Of a DNA stretch of 64,000 bases, positions 25,090-35,869 are shown piece after piece; within the stretch, counting starts at the first letter, position 1; every line of letters starts with the position of its first letter. Origin of the DNA: Leuctra nigra (taxonomy: Eukaryota; Arthropoda; Insecta; Plecoptera; Leuctridae); contig OW203765.1 of assembly GCA_934045905.1 (NCBI GenBank), positions 30,041,997 through 30,105,996 of the forward strand. The letters run 5' to 3'. Made by a program: the position numbers and the translations under genes. The notes beneath the pieces are model-generated. The model worked only from the letters and a program-made list of their open reading frames with translations, was not told the origin of the DNA and searched no databases.

Positions 25090-25230
25090 TCCTCATCAGT
25101 GTGTTGTGTCTAATGTCCGCCCGTCCGATCGGGTAGCTCAGTTGGTAGAGCTCTCGCCCGGCAAGTGAGAGGTCCCAAGTTCGTGCCCCGGTTCGGTCGG
25201 ATATTTTTCACAACACACATCCCTTCATAT
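25090..25230 (+). mobile_element. tRNA-derived SINE, type 1, copy 2
   Basis: The head at 25121-25201 has A box GGTAGCTCAGTTGGTAGAGC and a B-box region (AGTTCGTGCCCC) with one change from the consensus. The anticodon position is GGC. It shares its left flank CCTCATCAGTG with the copy at 11740-11900 and sits in the loop of element A. Confidence 0.65.
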
Positions 25231-25725
25231 CAATTGGAAGTGGGCTCATACATATTCTTGCAGTACTGTTAATATGGCGATATTAGACTGGTATCTTTTC
25301 ATAATTTGATCTTGACTGAAGGAAATCATGAAACGTTGTCAAATAATTACTAACTAATGGAACACAATTATATATTTTTGAAGTGTCAAGTGTATAAAGT
25401 TAAATTTTTTAATAGAAATTCAATATGACTGTCTTCTTTGTGAAATGTATTTTTATAAAATGTGTATTAATAGAAATTGTTACATGATGAGAAGGTATAA
25501 CGCATGAGACTTAATTATATTCACCACGAAACAATATTACAAAGATAACTATTGTGTATATTTATAGAAAGCATAGACAACAAGTTTCATAGCGTATATA
25601 ATCATATAGAAAATATTTTACAGAAGGTATGTATAATATGTACCTAATTGAAAGATGTTTCCCTATTATTCTAAACATTCAAAATGACGGTTGTATATAA
25701 ATGGCACATGCTTATGAATAGAAAA

Positions 25726-25923
25726 ATGTCTTTAAAAAAACGATGCGCCAAGTCCTTTTGTAAAGTATTTCTCGGTGTTTATACTTTTATTTCAAAGATA
25801 CGATTAAATATTTGGAAATGTCATTGACTTGGCTCCTTTTTTGATATCACTCCTTTTCGGTGTTGAATTTTTTTAAAGTAAAGAGACTTGGCTGCCTTTT
25901 TTACACGGAGTGTTTTTTTCTGG
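25726..25923 (-). repeat. Element A inverted repeat, right arm
   Basis: Reverse-complement partner of 24648-24845. The outer end reads ACACGGAGTG then T7CTGG. Confidence 0.9.
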
Positions 25924-26089
25924 GATATCACTTCTTTTGTTAGTTTATTCATACAGCTTGTAGCACAGCTTGTGTCCGTGCAAGAACTTATTTCTTTAAA
26001 AAAATACGCCTATGCCGATTTGGATACTTAGAAAAGTTGCGTTTGGTATATAAGATTAAAATAATTATCCAAGAAGAATAGCTTTAAGT

Positions 26090-26650
26090 TTCGTTACAAT
26101 CGGTCCAGCCGTTTTCGATATATGACGTCACTTCCGGTTTTAGCAATGGCGGCCGAAAATAATGTCGTCTTGAATTCATAATTATTACTCCTACACATTT
26201 CCAAAATTTGGTTGCAATCGGTACAGCCGTTTTTGATATATGACGTCACTTCCGGTTTTAACAATGGCGGCCGAAAATAATGTCGTCTTGAATTCATAAT
26301 TATTAGTACAACACATTTCCAAAATTTGGTTGCAATCGGTACAGCCATTTTCGATATATGACGTCACTTCCGGTTTTAACAATGGCGGCCGAAAATAATG
26401 TCGTCTTGAATTCATAATTATTAGTACAACACATTTCCAAAATTTGATTGCAATCGGTACAGCCATTTTCGATATTTGACGTCACTTCCGGTTTTAACAA
26501 TGGCGGCCGAAAATAATGTCGTCTTGAATTCATAATTATTAGTCCAACACATTTCCAAACTTAGGTTGCAATCGGTACAACCGTTTACGATATATGACGT
26601 CACTTCCGGTTTTAAACATGGCCGCCGAGAACACTGCAACCTTGAATTTA
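26090..26650. repeat. 118-bp tandem array with CRE/ETS/YY1-like sites
   Basis: About 4.7 tandem units, with equivalent positions at 26101, 26219, 26337, 26455 and 26573. Each unit carries TGACGTCACTTCCGGTTTT and, 3-6 bases on, AATGGCGGC (the fifth has ATGGCCGCC). Open frames on the minus strand through the array follow the repeat and are not genes. Confidence 0.85.
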
Positions 26651-27599
26651 TAATTATTTACAAAGTACGTTTACTTATATCTATTTTAAAGTATATAGTG
26701 GTGAATTTAGCGTCATTTAGCATATTTATGACGTCATTTCCGGTATAGGTCATAAAATGTGTGACGTCATTTCCGGTTTCGATATTTGAATCATCAAATA
26801 TTACTGATTACATAAAGTTGACCGTCTAAATCGTTTAGCGCTGGTTTTGTTCTAATCTGTTTAGCCGTTTTTGAGACATGATGTCACTTCCGGTTTCAAA
26901 ATGGCGGCTTCCGGTTGGTTTTATAACAAGTCAAATGAAATATCAAAAGTACAAACGTTACATAAATATCAAGACAATCGGATCAACTGTTGTTGCTGAA
27001 ATGCAAATCGATGTATATTAAATTTCATGACGTCATTTCCGGTTTATTTAAAATAATGTTCAGTCTTTTGATATTGATAATCCATATAGATGACCGTCTG
27101 AAACGATTGGCGCAAATTTCGTTCCGATCGGTCCAACCGTTGACGAGATATGACGTCACTTCCGGTTTCAAAATGGCGGCACAAAAAATTCATGGGGACA
27201 AGGTTAAATCAGACGCCAAAAGTGCACACGTGGTAAAAATGTGAGATCAATCGGTTCAGCCGTTTAGGCTGTGGCCTGTTTACCGGATTTTAGCTCCAGC
27301 CTACTACTACTAAGATTATTATTATGAAAACCGCCCTAAAACACTGTTTTCACGGCCCTCTAGCGCGCAAAGGGCGTAACCTATTGTTCCCAAATTTGGT
27401 ATATGTTGTAGGGTGGGCCATAGCTCGAAATTAAGATATTTCGCAACAATGTGAGATTTCTCAATTTTAAGATCCAGTAGGCCGAAAATGCCACTTTGAT
27501 GCTTACAGTAAAAGTGGGTTTGCTCCAGCCTTTATATGAGAGTGTGCGCGCGCCGTACGACTTGGCTGGCGTGGAGCGACCGCTCCACTAGATGATATA

Positions 27600-28725
27600 G
27601 GTAATTCAATATTTTTCTGTGTCGAGTTAAAAGAATTGCCAAGCACACCTACAACGTAATAGTTAACGAGATCATCATTTAAATCTACTAAAAAGTTATT
27701 TTACAAAATACTTGCTGCAGTAGCCATCTGCCTACATAGAATCTAATAATCATAATGTTTCATATGTGCACACATTATAGTAGGTGTGAAAAAATTAGCT
27801 CCTCATTCGTTATTTAACCCAATAAGTTGTCATCTATCTCAAACTCAGTGGGGTTTCAAAAGCAGTTCATTTAATCATCTGATTCACTTCGCCAAACTAG
27901 AATATCAGGTTTCATACATCACACCATGTTTTTATTAATGAAAGATGCTACAATACAACCAGATCGTTATATTGTGGGAGAAGGAAATTAGCATAATCTA
28001 TATCAAGATTCCTGCGGCAAGATTATTTCATTGCACACGCCAGGTTTTTGCTCATTCTTTTGCAAGATGTTTTACTGACACAAATGATGATCGAAAGTGG
28101 ATGTGTGTTTATACAATAAGTCACAATTAATTAGTTTCTATTTTAAAATGTCTTGATGGGTAATTTATAGGGACAAGTGAAGAAGTCACCTCATTGATTT
28201 ACAGAATGTGAAGTGACTTTCTCTTGAAGAGCTTGGGTTCGAATCCCGGTTTATAACTGCATCTATTATACATAATATAACTGAACTGTATAATGTTACA
28301 ATCAGTATTCGTGGCGCAAGAATTTTGTCACAGCTTTTTTATGACAATTTTTTCAACTTTCCGTTTATTCCCTAAAAATACTTAAGTGGAATTACAAGCT
28401 GCATTTCTACGAATAATTTGCTGCGGTACAATGCGTTCTGTTTACTCGACTGAGAATAACAATGAAATAAAAGAAGGAAAATCGAAATGCAAAGGCCTGA
28501 CCATGGACACTACTTTCAGATTATCCATCAGTAAAGCGGAGATAAACTTAATAAATCAATTTCACGGTGAAACCCGGATACCGATCTGTCTAGAAATCAA
28601 TTTGTAACTAAACATGATAGTAATGAATCGTCTGTAAATAATGGGCCTGATTATTAGATACTTCGTTTTTGACCTGTGACAAAAAAAAACAAGTGATTAT
28701 AGATATAAGATGGTGTAAGGTATAA
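27600..28725. other. Non-coding stretch between elements A and B
   Basis: No gene supported. A stray B-box-like GGGTTCGAATCCCGG at about 28229-28243 may be the end of another SINE. Confidence 0.4.
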
Positions 28726-28730
28726 TTATA

Positions 28731-30105
28731 CCCATAAAAACACTCCGTGTAAAAATACCAGCCAAGTCTCTTCAATTAAAAAAAAATAGAAGAAATCTAA
28801 AAATTCAGCACTGAAAAGTAGTGATATCAAAAAATTGGCCAAGTCAAAACTTTTCAAAAAATACTTGGCGCATCGTGCATATAAATAGTATAGAAGTAGG
28901 CAGGAAATGAAATGTACTCATCTACACATGTCCTAAAAAAAACGATGCGCCAAGTATTTTTTGAAAAGTTTTGACTTGGCCAATTTTTTGATATCACTAC
29001 TTTTCAGTGCTGAATTTTTAGATTTCTTCTATTTTTTTTTAATTGAAGAGACTTGACTGGTATTTTTACACGGAGTGTTTTTATGGGGATATCACTCCTT
29101 TTTTCAGTTTATTATTACAACTTGTAACATATTGTGGCACAAAAGATTATAATTCTTTTAAAAAATAAGATTTTGTGATTTGGTTGCTAAGAAAAGTTGT
29201 GCTTGTTACTGTGTTAATGCTATAAATAATATGTTACAAAGTATAGCAAAAGTTTCGTTTCAATCGGTCCAGCCGTTCTCGAGTTACGGCATCACTTCCG
29301 GTTTTCAAAATGGCGGTTGACATCACTGCCACCTAAAATTTGTATCTATTATTTTATTAAGTCTATATTCTCAACAGAGCCAGGCTCCACTAGTGAGAAT
29401 GTAATATAGAGAAGGGAGGAGAGGAAACCCGGTACCGGCATGTAGCCTACTCCTGACGAAAGATACCAAGGGGACCAACGGCTTAACGTCCCTTCCGAAG
29501 GACGGTGTAACATTCACAGCACAGGCCTCCACAACCCGCGCCGTCGAGAGACTGATAACAGGTGGAGGGAGGTCGTCACACTGACCCCCAAACACCCCAG
29601 TCTCTCTGGCCCAACGGCAGCAACCTGGCAAGGTAGAGTTGAATGGTCACCCATCCAACCTCTGACCGCGCTCAATGTTGCTTAACCTCGGTGATCTAAC
29701 GAGAACCGAGGTATCCAACACACCAGCCGTTGGGTGTAATGTTATGTAACATTATAAGCCTTCTGAATATGTAGTTATTGATATAAGAGATGATTTTAGT
29801 CAGATTTGTCATTTTTATGACGTCATTTCCGGTTTAGGTTATAGAACATTTCTTCTTTCACTATTGGTATTCCTTATAGATGACCTTCTAAATCGAATGG
29901 CGCTAATTTCGTTCTAATCGGTCCAGCCGTTTTTGATATATGACGTCACTTCCGGTTTAAAAATGGCGGCACAAAAAATTTATAAGAACAAAGGTATTAT
30001 CAGACGCCAAAAGTGCACATGTGGTAAAATTTTCATATCGATCGGTTTAGCCGCTTAGGCTGTGGCGGTGATAGCAACGTTTCCTGATATCTGAATCTGA
30101 ATCTG

Positions 30106-30146
<41 letters not shown>

Positions 30147-30414
30147 GATAGCTTTTAAAAGGGGTGTAATTTCACTGTTTTCACGGCCCTCTAGCACCCA
30201 AACGGCATTACGTATTGTTCCCAAATTTGGTATATGTTGTCAGGTGGGCCATAGCTCGAAATTAAGTTATTTCGCAACAATGTGAGATTTCCCAATTTTG
30301 AGATCTACAGTAAAAGTGTTTGGTCTGCTCCTCAGTTTATTAGGCATTTACGGTATGTTGAGTGAGTGTGAGTGTATAGTACGACTTGGCTGGGTGGAGC
30401 GACCGCTCCACTAG
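28731..30414 (+). mobile_element. Helitron-like family 1, element B
   Basis: 145-bp inverted arms (28731-28875, 28943-29087) surround a 67-bp loop. After them come TTCCGG/ATGGCGG blocks at about 29287, 29818 and 29940, a (ATC)n run (30107-30146), a segment nearly identical to element A (CCCAAATTTGGTATATGTTG), and the terminal hairpin GTGGAGCGACCGCTCCAC with CTAG at 30411-30414. A 5S-derived SINE (29367-29735) is inserted in the middle. Confidence 0.65.
29367..29735 (-). mobile_element. 5S-rRNA-derived SINE
   Basis: On the minus strand the first about 85 bases (29735-29648) match the front half of animal 5S rRNA: CGGTTCTCGTTAGATCACCG, then GAGGTTAAGCAACATTGAGC, then GGTTGG.TGGGTGACC. The remaining about 280 bases are not 5S and contain GGAAGGGACGTTAAGCCGTT, a phrase I associate with insect retroposon bodies. 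A 5S-type internal promoter in front of an unrelated body is the structure of SINE3-type elements. It is not a working 5S gene because the 3' half is missing. Confidence 0.65.
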
Positions 30415-30419
30415 ATTTA

Positions 30420-31097
30420 ATTGTTATTATTTACTCAATCTGATGTTACTAATTTCTTTGTTAGTGTAAATCACTTCCGTTAGGAAGCAAAAGAGAGAAG
30501 CTTCATGTTTTTAACATTGGTCAATGGATGAAAAATTGGGCAAAAAGTGTAATTAAGAGCAACAAAAATAGATGAAGACAATCGAAAAGACGTGAACAAG
30601 ATTACGTATTATCTCTTCCCACGTAAACTGCGATCTATATGTTGATTTTCATTGTTATCTTTTGACATCATTGTTAACGCTTGCGTGGGAGTAATCTGTA
30701 TGCAGACTAAATATTTGTAGTGTAACTGCTTTTCAAGTGGTTCAATATTAGTTATGTGCATTAAAATATGTGGGTGAAACTTCAAACAATGTGACTTGTC
30801 ATTGTTTTCGCACTTTATTATTAAACCAGATGGTTACATTTTAATTGTGAGATAATTATCTAAGTATGAGGACTTGTTGTTAATTATATAACCACTGTAT
30901 AGGGACATAAATACAAGAAATATTCACATCCGGTTCCAGCATGTCGAAATCTTTGATAGATGAATTTGGACGCATGCTACAAAAAATTGAAACGTTAAAA
31001 AATCGGTAATTTCTTCGCCAATTTGTCTGAATTTTTGTGATGCACTGTAAAATTTCAATGGGTTGAGAAATTTTTTATGGATTTTTAAAACATGGGA

Positions 31098-31131
<34 letters not shown>

Positions 31132-33080
31132 AATTAGGTGATACGGCTGGGATCATATACTACAGGGCTATAATTAAAATCCTCATAGAATTAGTTAAAG
31201 AATTATTTTATAGAATTACGTGTTCAATAAATAATACTATAACTACGTATCATACTTATTATATCAATCTCATCATTCCAGCCATTTGTCGTGAGGAACC
31301 AGGAAAGAGACTTTATGATGCAAATTATGAAAAGTAAGCACATCACTTGCATTGAAATCTCTTGACACGAAGCAACCGAGAGCGAGCGCTATTGCTTCTA
31401 GTGGCCACACCGTGAATTACTTGACAGATAATAGAATGTGCTAATTTAGAACGTTAGTTCCGACAATCGCCTGAAGAAGCGCTCTGCTCTCCGCTGTTAA
31501 CCGAAGTTGGACGTATAATTTTACAACTCTAAGGGCCGGTATAACCATTAGTTTAAGCTACAGTTAGCTTAAACTCCACTTCAGAAAACTCGGTGTATTA
31601 CCATTATATACTGCAATTTAATTCATGCTCTTATTTCCTCAGTATAAATTAACCTCAGGTTACATTGACTGCATTTTCTAAGCTATGCCGCAATATATAA
31701 CAGTAATACACCATAATTTCTTGAATTGTAGCTTACCTAAACTGACGATTATACTAATGATAATATGGCCCCTAACTGCTATTTGTCGCTGCACCTATCA
31801 TCAAATACTCCCTTCTAAAATATTGCTTTATATCAGAGAAAAAAATATGTTGGCGACAGCAGCAACACAATATGTTTACCGTGTTGACGTGACTGGTAGG
31901 TAACTGCTTCTGTGAATATTTATAAGATGTTTGGAAGAAGACGATGATGAAGGATATAGAAGGAAGAAGGTGGGGAATAAGTTAGTGTGAAACCTCGAAG
32001 GATTTGTCTCTTGGCTGAAGGAAATCACTTGGAACCAAAGTCCGGAAGATTGCAAAACGGAATTATAAAATCTTGATCAAGAATTCGCATTTCGATTTAT
32101 TATATAACAAACAAATGAAGCAATTATGAACATCGCTGCTATTCATGGGAGGTGTTGCACTATTAGAAAGATTATTCTAAAGTTTCAACAGAAATACACT
32201 AAGATGGATATGATAATAGATTTTAATGAGTCATAAAAGATTTCCAATATTCATGTCTCTGTGAATTTCAATTTGTAATTGTTAATTCATTCGCATATCA
32301 TTTGTAGTCGGAAAATAAATTGTCTTCATTTCGTCATGCTTTTAGTAAAAGATAATTAAGACTAATTACTGCTTTGTCATCTTACTCGAGATAAATCTAG
32401 AGAATCACAGCATCTTCCTACTTTTCATCTTTAGAACCCAGAATAAAACGGTCGTAATATCTAGATCGTTGTAATTGTGTTACGAGGACATCTTTTCAAT
32501 GAAACATTATATTTCAACTAGAGGGACCCGTAATTTAAAACTTGACCAATACGCACCAGTTGGGTATGCGTAAAAAATAAACGATAGAAATATTTTGCAG
32601 CGGAGTGTGTGTCTTATAAATTATAATATTTCACAAAATATTGTAGGTGAAAAGGTCAAGTGGGTTGTAGAATCACTTATGGAATTAGGAAAATACATTA
32701 TCTTCCTCTTATGTGCAATACTTTGGCCATTTATAAGTTTAGTCACGTGGTACCACTCGTATACCCTTAAAATACAATCTGGGGAATTGTACTACATTTA
32801 TAATTGTCTATGAAATTTTATAGTTCGCAGAGTTATAAAAAATTATTTAAAAAAAAATATACCTATCAATGTAAAAATATGCAAAATAAAAATAAAATTG
32901 TACCAATGAAAATGACGAATAAATCGTCTGTGCAACTTTTACATAATGTCGATTCATGAAACGTGAAATATGAAAGTCGGAACACGGTAGGTATGAATTT
33001 CATTTGTAACTGAAGTTGTAACGGAAGTAATCAGGCGCGCAGGTGTGCGAAGGACGCTGCGTTGCCACGTCTGTATCACG
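30420..33080. other. Largely non-coding stretch
   Basis: Contains a poly-T run (about 31099-31128) and a degenerate SINE-type-2 body at about 31930-32045. The segment 32640-32775 recurs at 51605-51725. No gene is supported. Confidence 0.4.
32640..32775 (+). repeat. Dispersed repeat, copy 1
   Basis: It shares GTGGGTTGTAGAATCACT, AAAATACATTATCTTCCTCT and AGTCACGTGGTACCACT with 51605-51725 in the same order and orientation. The family is unknown. Confidence 0.75.
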
Positions 33081-33087
33081 TGTATTA

Positions 33088-33277
33088 GGCTGCAACACAC
33101 GACGCGTTGTTCTCATGCCCAGTCGCGCGGTTTTTCGCCCTGGGACGCGCGTCTTTTGCGCGTCCCGTGTGTTCGCTCCCATAAGACTCAATGCTACCTA
33201 ACTGCTCGGCGTCTCGCCGGCGTACAAACGCTTCGGCATGGGCATAATAAAAAAAAACGCCTCTTGTATTTGCAGCC
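33088..33277. mobile_element. Harbinger-type MITE, copy 2 (190 bp)
   Basis: The TIRs GGCTGCAACACACG and, inverted, GGCTGCAAATACAAG are flanked by TTA (33085-33087 and 33278-33280). The interior shares GTGTTCGCTCCCATAAGACT and CGGCGTCTCGCCGGCGT with the copy at 23299-23567. Confidence 0.8.
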
Positions 33278-33280
33278 TTA

Positions 33281-33509
33281 AGACGGCTGGGTAGTGCGTT
33301 TGACCTTGAAGAGTTTTTTAATCGATTTTTATCAATATCTTTTTCCAGTGTAATTGTTAACAAAATAGGGCTATGTACGTGAATTCAGAACAGTTCAATG
33401 AAAATAATGTCATAGTTTGGAATAAGTTATTAGTTTTATTTTGTCCAACAGGTGTTTAGAAAAATCGATTAAAAAACTCTTCAAGGTCAAACTCACTACC
33501 CAGCCGTCT
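33281..33509. mobile_element. MITE with about 50-bp TIRs and TA target site
   Basis: It begins AGACGGCTGGGTAGTG and ends with the inverse CACTACCCAGCCGTCT; the arms continue through GACCTTGAAGAG and TTAATCGATTTTT. TA flanks both ends (33279-33280, 33510-33511). The left TA lies within the TTA of the neighbouring Harbinger MITE, so the two abut exactly. A TA duplication suggests a Tc1/mariner-type parent. Confidence 0.75.
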
Positions 33510-33519
33510 TAATTGGGAG

Positions 33520-34240
33520 AGGAAAAAGTCAACATAGTCCACAAGAATATCGTTTGAATTACATTCTATAGCATTTTGATAACTTAATGAAAGGGTTATC
33601 GTACTATTTTGGCAATGATCTGAATGTCCTCCTCATGATAAATGTTATTACAACTGTTGTGATTGAAAGAAACAGTACTTATACAGACACGCTCTAGACG
33701 TATGCTTTCTCACACGCTTCTTGGATTCATCAATTTATTGTGAGGTGAGGTGAGGTTTCTAAATAGTTGTGATATTGAATCCTGGATACATTTTATCGTC
33801 GGACTGTGGACATGACGCAGGCATGTTAAGGACATTTAAAAAAGAAATGGTGCTTTGTCATTAGATGTTTCCAGAAAAATGTCACACAAAGCAAATTTAT
33901 ATCAATGTGGAATTGAAATGTTTTTGTATCTGCGCTGAGTGGAAATTCCAGTAACTAAATAGCCACAAATTTGCCAATCGTCGATCATAAAGATAGTGTG
34001 AACTTCTCGATAAGCAATTACTGGAATCCTTATCACTTGATAAGAATAAGCAAATCCCTTTCCTGTGTCATTCTCGTTCAAAGCGTTGTTCAAAAGCGTT
34101 GAACAATTTTTCAAAATGTATTCTTGGTTTTATTTGGCACAAATAATCGACCGTTGATATTTTTCCAACACTGGAGGTGAGTATGTTATAAATATTGAAA
34201 GGCCGCGGTTATGATTGGTATCAATGTTTTGATTTTCTAA
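33520..34240. other. Non-coding stretch
   Basis: No feature recognised. Confidence 0.4.
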
Positions 34241-34247
34241 ATAACTA

Positions 34248-35074
34248 CCAGGTGGCGCAAAAAAAAATCCCCCTGATTGAGAGGTCACTATATCGAAACT
34301 ATTATCTAGATAGGATTCTGAAATTTTTACACATATTAGAAAACATACCAAAATTGAATATGTGCAAGTTTAAAAACATTACTATTGTAGGAAAAAAGTT
34401 ACAGCTGTTCAAATTTGGTTGTCAAAAAATTTATTAAACGGAGCTCAAATAGCGCGCGTCGAGAAAACTTCCAATGGCCGGGACGCTGTTTCTTCAAAAC
34501 TACGTACGATATCAAGCTGAAAATTTCAAATTATATTCAAAATAGATTAAGATCGATTGTGTAATAATTTCAATCAATTTAAATGAATGGAACGAAAGTT
34601 ATGGAATCTTGAAGTTGAGCTTGAAAACAGAATAGTGGGAAAAGAATCACTTTTATAACGTGTGTAATAAAAGTTTAGAAATATTCTTCATTTTCTGATT
34701 TTACGCTCAACTTCAAGGTTCCATAATTTTCGTTCCATTCATTCAAATTGACTGAAAGTTTTACACAATCGATCTTAATATATCTTGAACATAATTTGAA
34801 ATTTTCAGCTTGATATCGTACGTAGTTTTGAAGAAACAGCGTCCCGGCCATCGAAAGTTTTCTCGACGCGCGCTATTTAAGCTCCGTATAATCAATTTCT
34901 TGACAACTAAATTTGAACAGCTGTTACTTTTTTCCTACAATAGTAATGTTTTTAAACTTGCACATATTCAATTTTGGAATGTTTTCTAATATGTGTACAA
35001 ATGTCAGAATCCTATCTAAAATAGTATCGATATAGGGACCTCTCAATCAGGGGGATTTTTTTTGCGCCACCCGG
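34248..35074. mobile_element. 827-bp palindromic (foldback) element
   Basis: The two halves are inverted copies for about 375 bases each, with a short central loop near 34640-34690. The ends are CCAGGTGGCGCAAAAAAA and the inverse of CCGGGTGGCGCAAAAAAA, flanked by TA (34246-34247, 35075-35076). Shared inner blocks include CTGATTGAGAGGTC and TACGTACGATATCAAGCTGA. No ORF of note. Confidence 0.8.
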
Positions 35075-35216
35075 TATTAGTGTGATATATTGAATAGTTT
35101 TCTTTCATAGGTAATTTCGAATTTGGAAATGTATTATAAAATCAAGGAATCATGCATTATCATTATAAAGATTGTATTTTACAGATGTATGCCAACTAAA
35201 GAGCTATATGTATAAT

Positions 35217-35832
35217 TGAGCGAGGGAAGCGAGCGTCTCCTTTTGGCTCTTTTGGCACGGACGTTTTTTTTGTGTTTTTTTTTTGGCTGCTATCTGGAGC
35301 AATGGTAGTTGCACCGTTTCACCGATCGATCTGAAATTTTGCACACATGTAGAGACAACCTTTTCTGTTTGCAGGCCCCATTATTTTTTGAAATCCATTG
35401 ATTGGTTAAAATTTAAATAAACATCTCCTGATAGGCTGAAAAATTAAAACGGTCTTCGATATTTATGATCAAACTCATATTTTGCATGATCATTAAGACC
35501 ACCATTGTCTCTTATTTTACAAAATTTCATCCCAATCAGTTAAGAACGCATGAACCTATTGATATTTTTAATATCTGTCAGTAATGAAGTATCGAAATGA
35601 ATGTTTTCCAGAGCCAATTGAATTGAATCTGATTTGCTATATTTACCAGGGTACTTAGATGTTATTTTTAAGTTTCAATGAAAAGCATATAATTTTTTAT
35701 TGATTGAGGGATCATATTTCAATTTAATATGGATGTATATGTTTTCTTTGCGTTGTGTACGCATTTCCGGTTCGAGAATTTGCACGTACCCATGCTCGCT
35801 CATCAACGCGTTACACTGAGCGTTTTCCTAGT
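35217..35832 (+). mobile_element. Helitron-like family 2, copy 2
   Basis: It starts TGAGCGAGGGAAGCGAGCG and ends GCTCGCTCATCAACGCG...GAGCGTTTTCCTAG, the same termini as copy 1, but only 616 bp. It shares the phrase CTGAAATTTTGCACACATG and lies 37 bases from the 3' end of element C. Confidence 0.6.
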
Positions 35833-35869
35833 ATACATATAGAATACCTACTTTGCTCGCCTACATATC

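Larger units (their letters stand above)
24646..27591 (+). mobile_element. Helitron-like family 1, element A
   Basis: The 5' part is a 198-bp inverted repeat (24648-24845 versus 25726-25923) with an 880-bp loop that contains a type-1 SINE. A 118-bp tandem array (26090-26650) and single repeats of a TGACGTCA/TTCCGG/ATGGCGGC block follow. The 3' end is a hairpin GTGGAGCGACCGCTCCAC (27571-27588) ending in CTAG (27588-27591), followed by AT. Elements B (28731-30414) and C (35870-37722, inverted) share the same order and both ends. No transposase is encoded. The 3' hairpin plus CTAG suggests a non-autonomous Helitron relative, but the usual gap between hairpin and CTAG is missing, so the class is tentative. 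Confidence 0.65.

Noticed and set aside
26094..26639. Minus-strand ORFs of 72-91 codons
   Set aside because: Repeat translation of the 118-bp array; the protein text repeats only because the DNA does.
29648..29735. 5S rRNA gene
   Set aside because: Only the front half is 5S-like and it is fused to an unrelated retroposon body.
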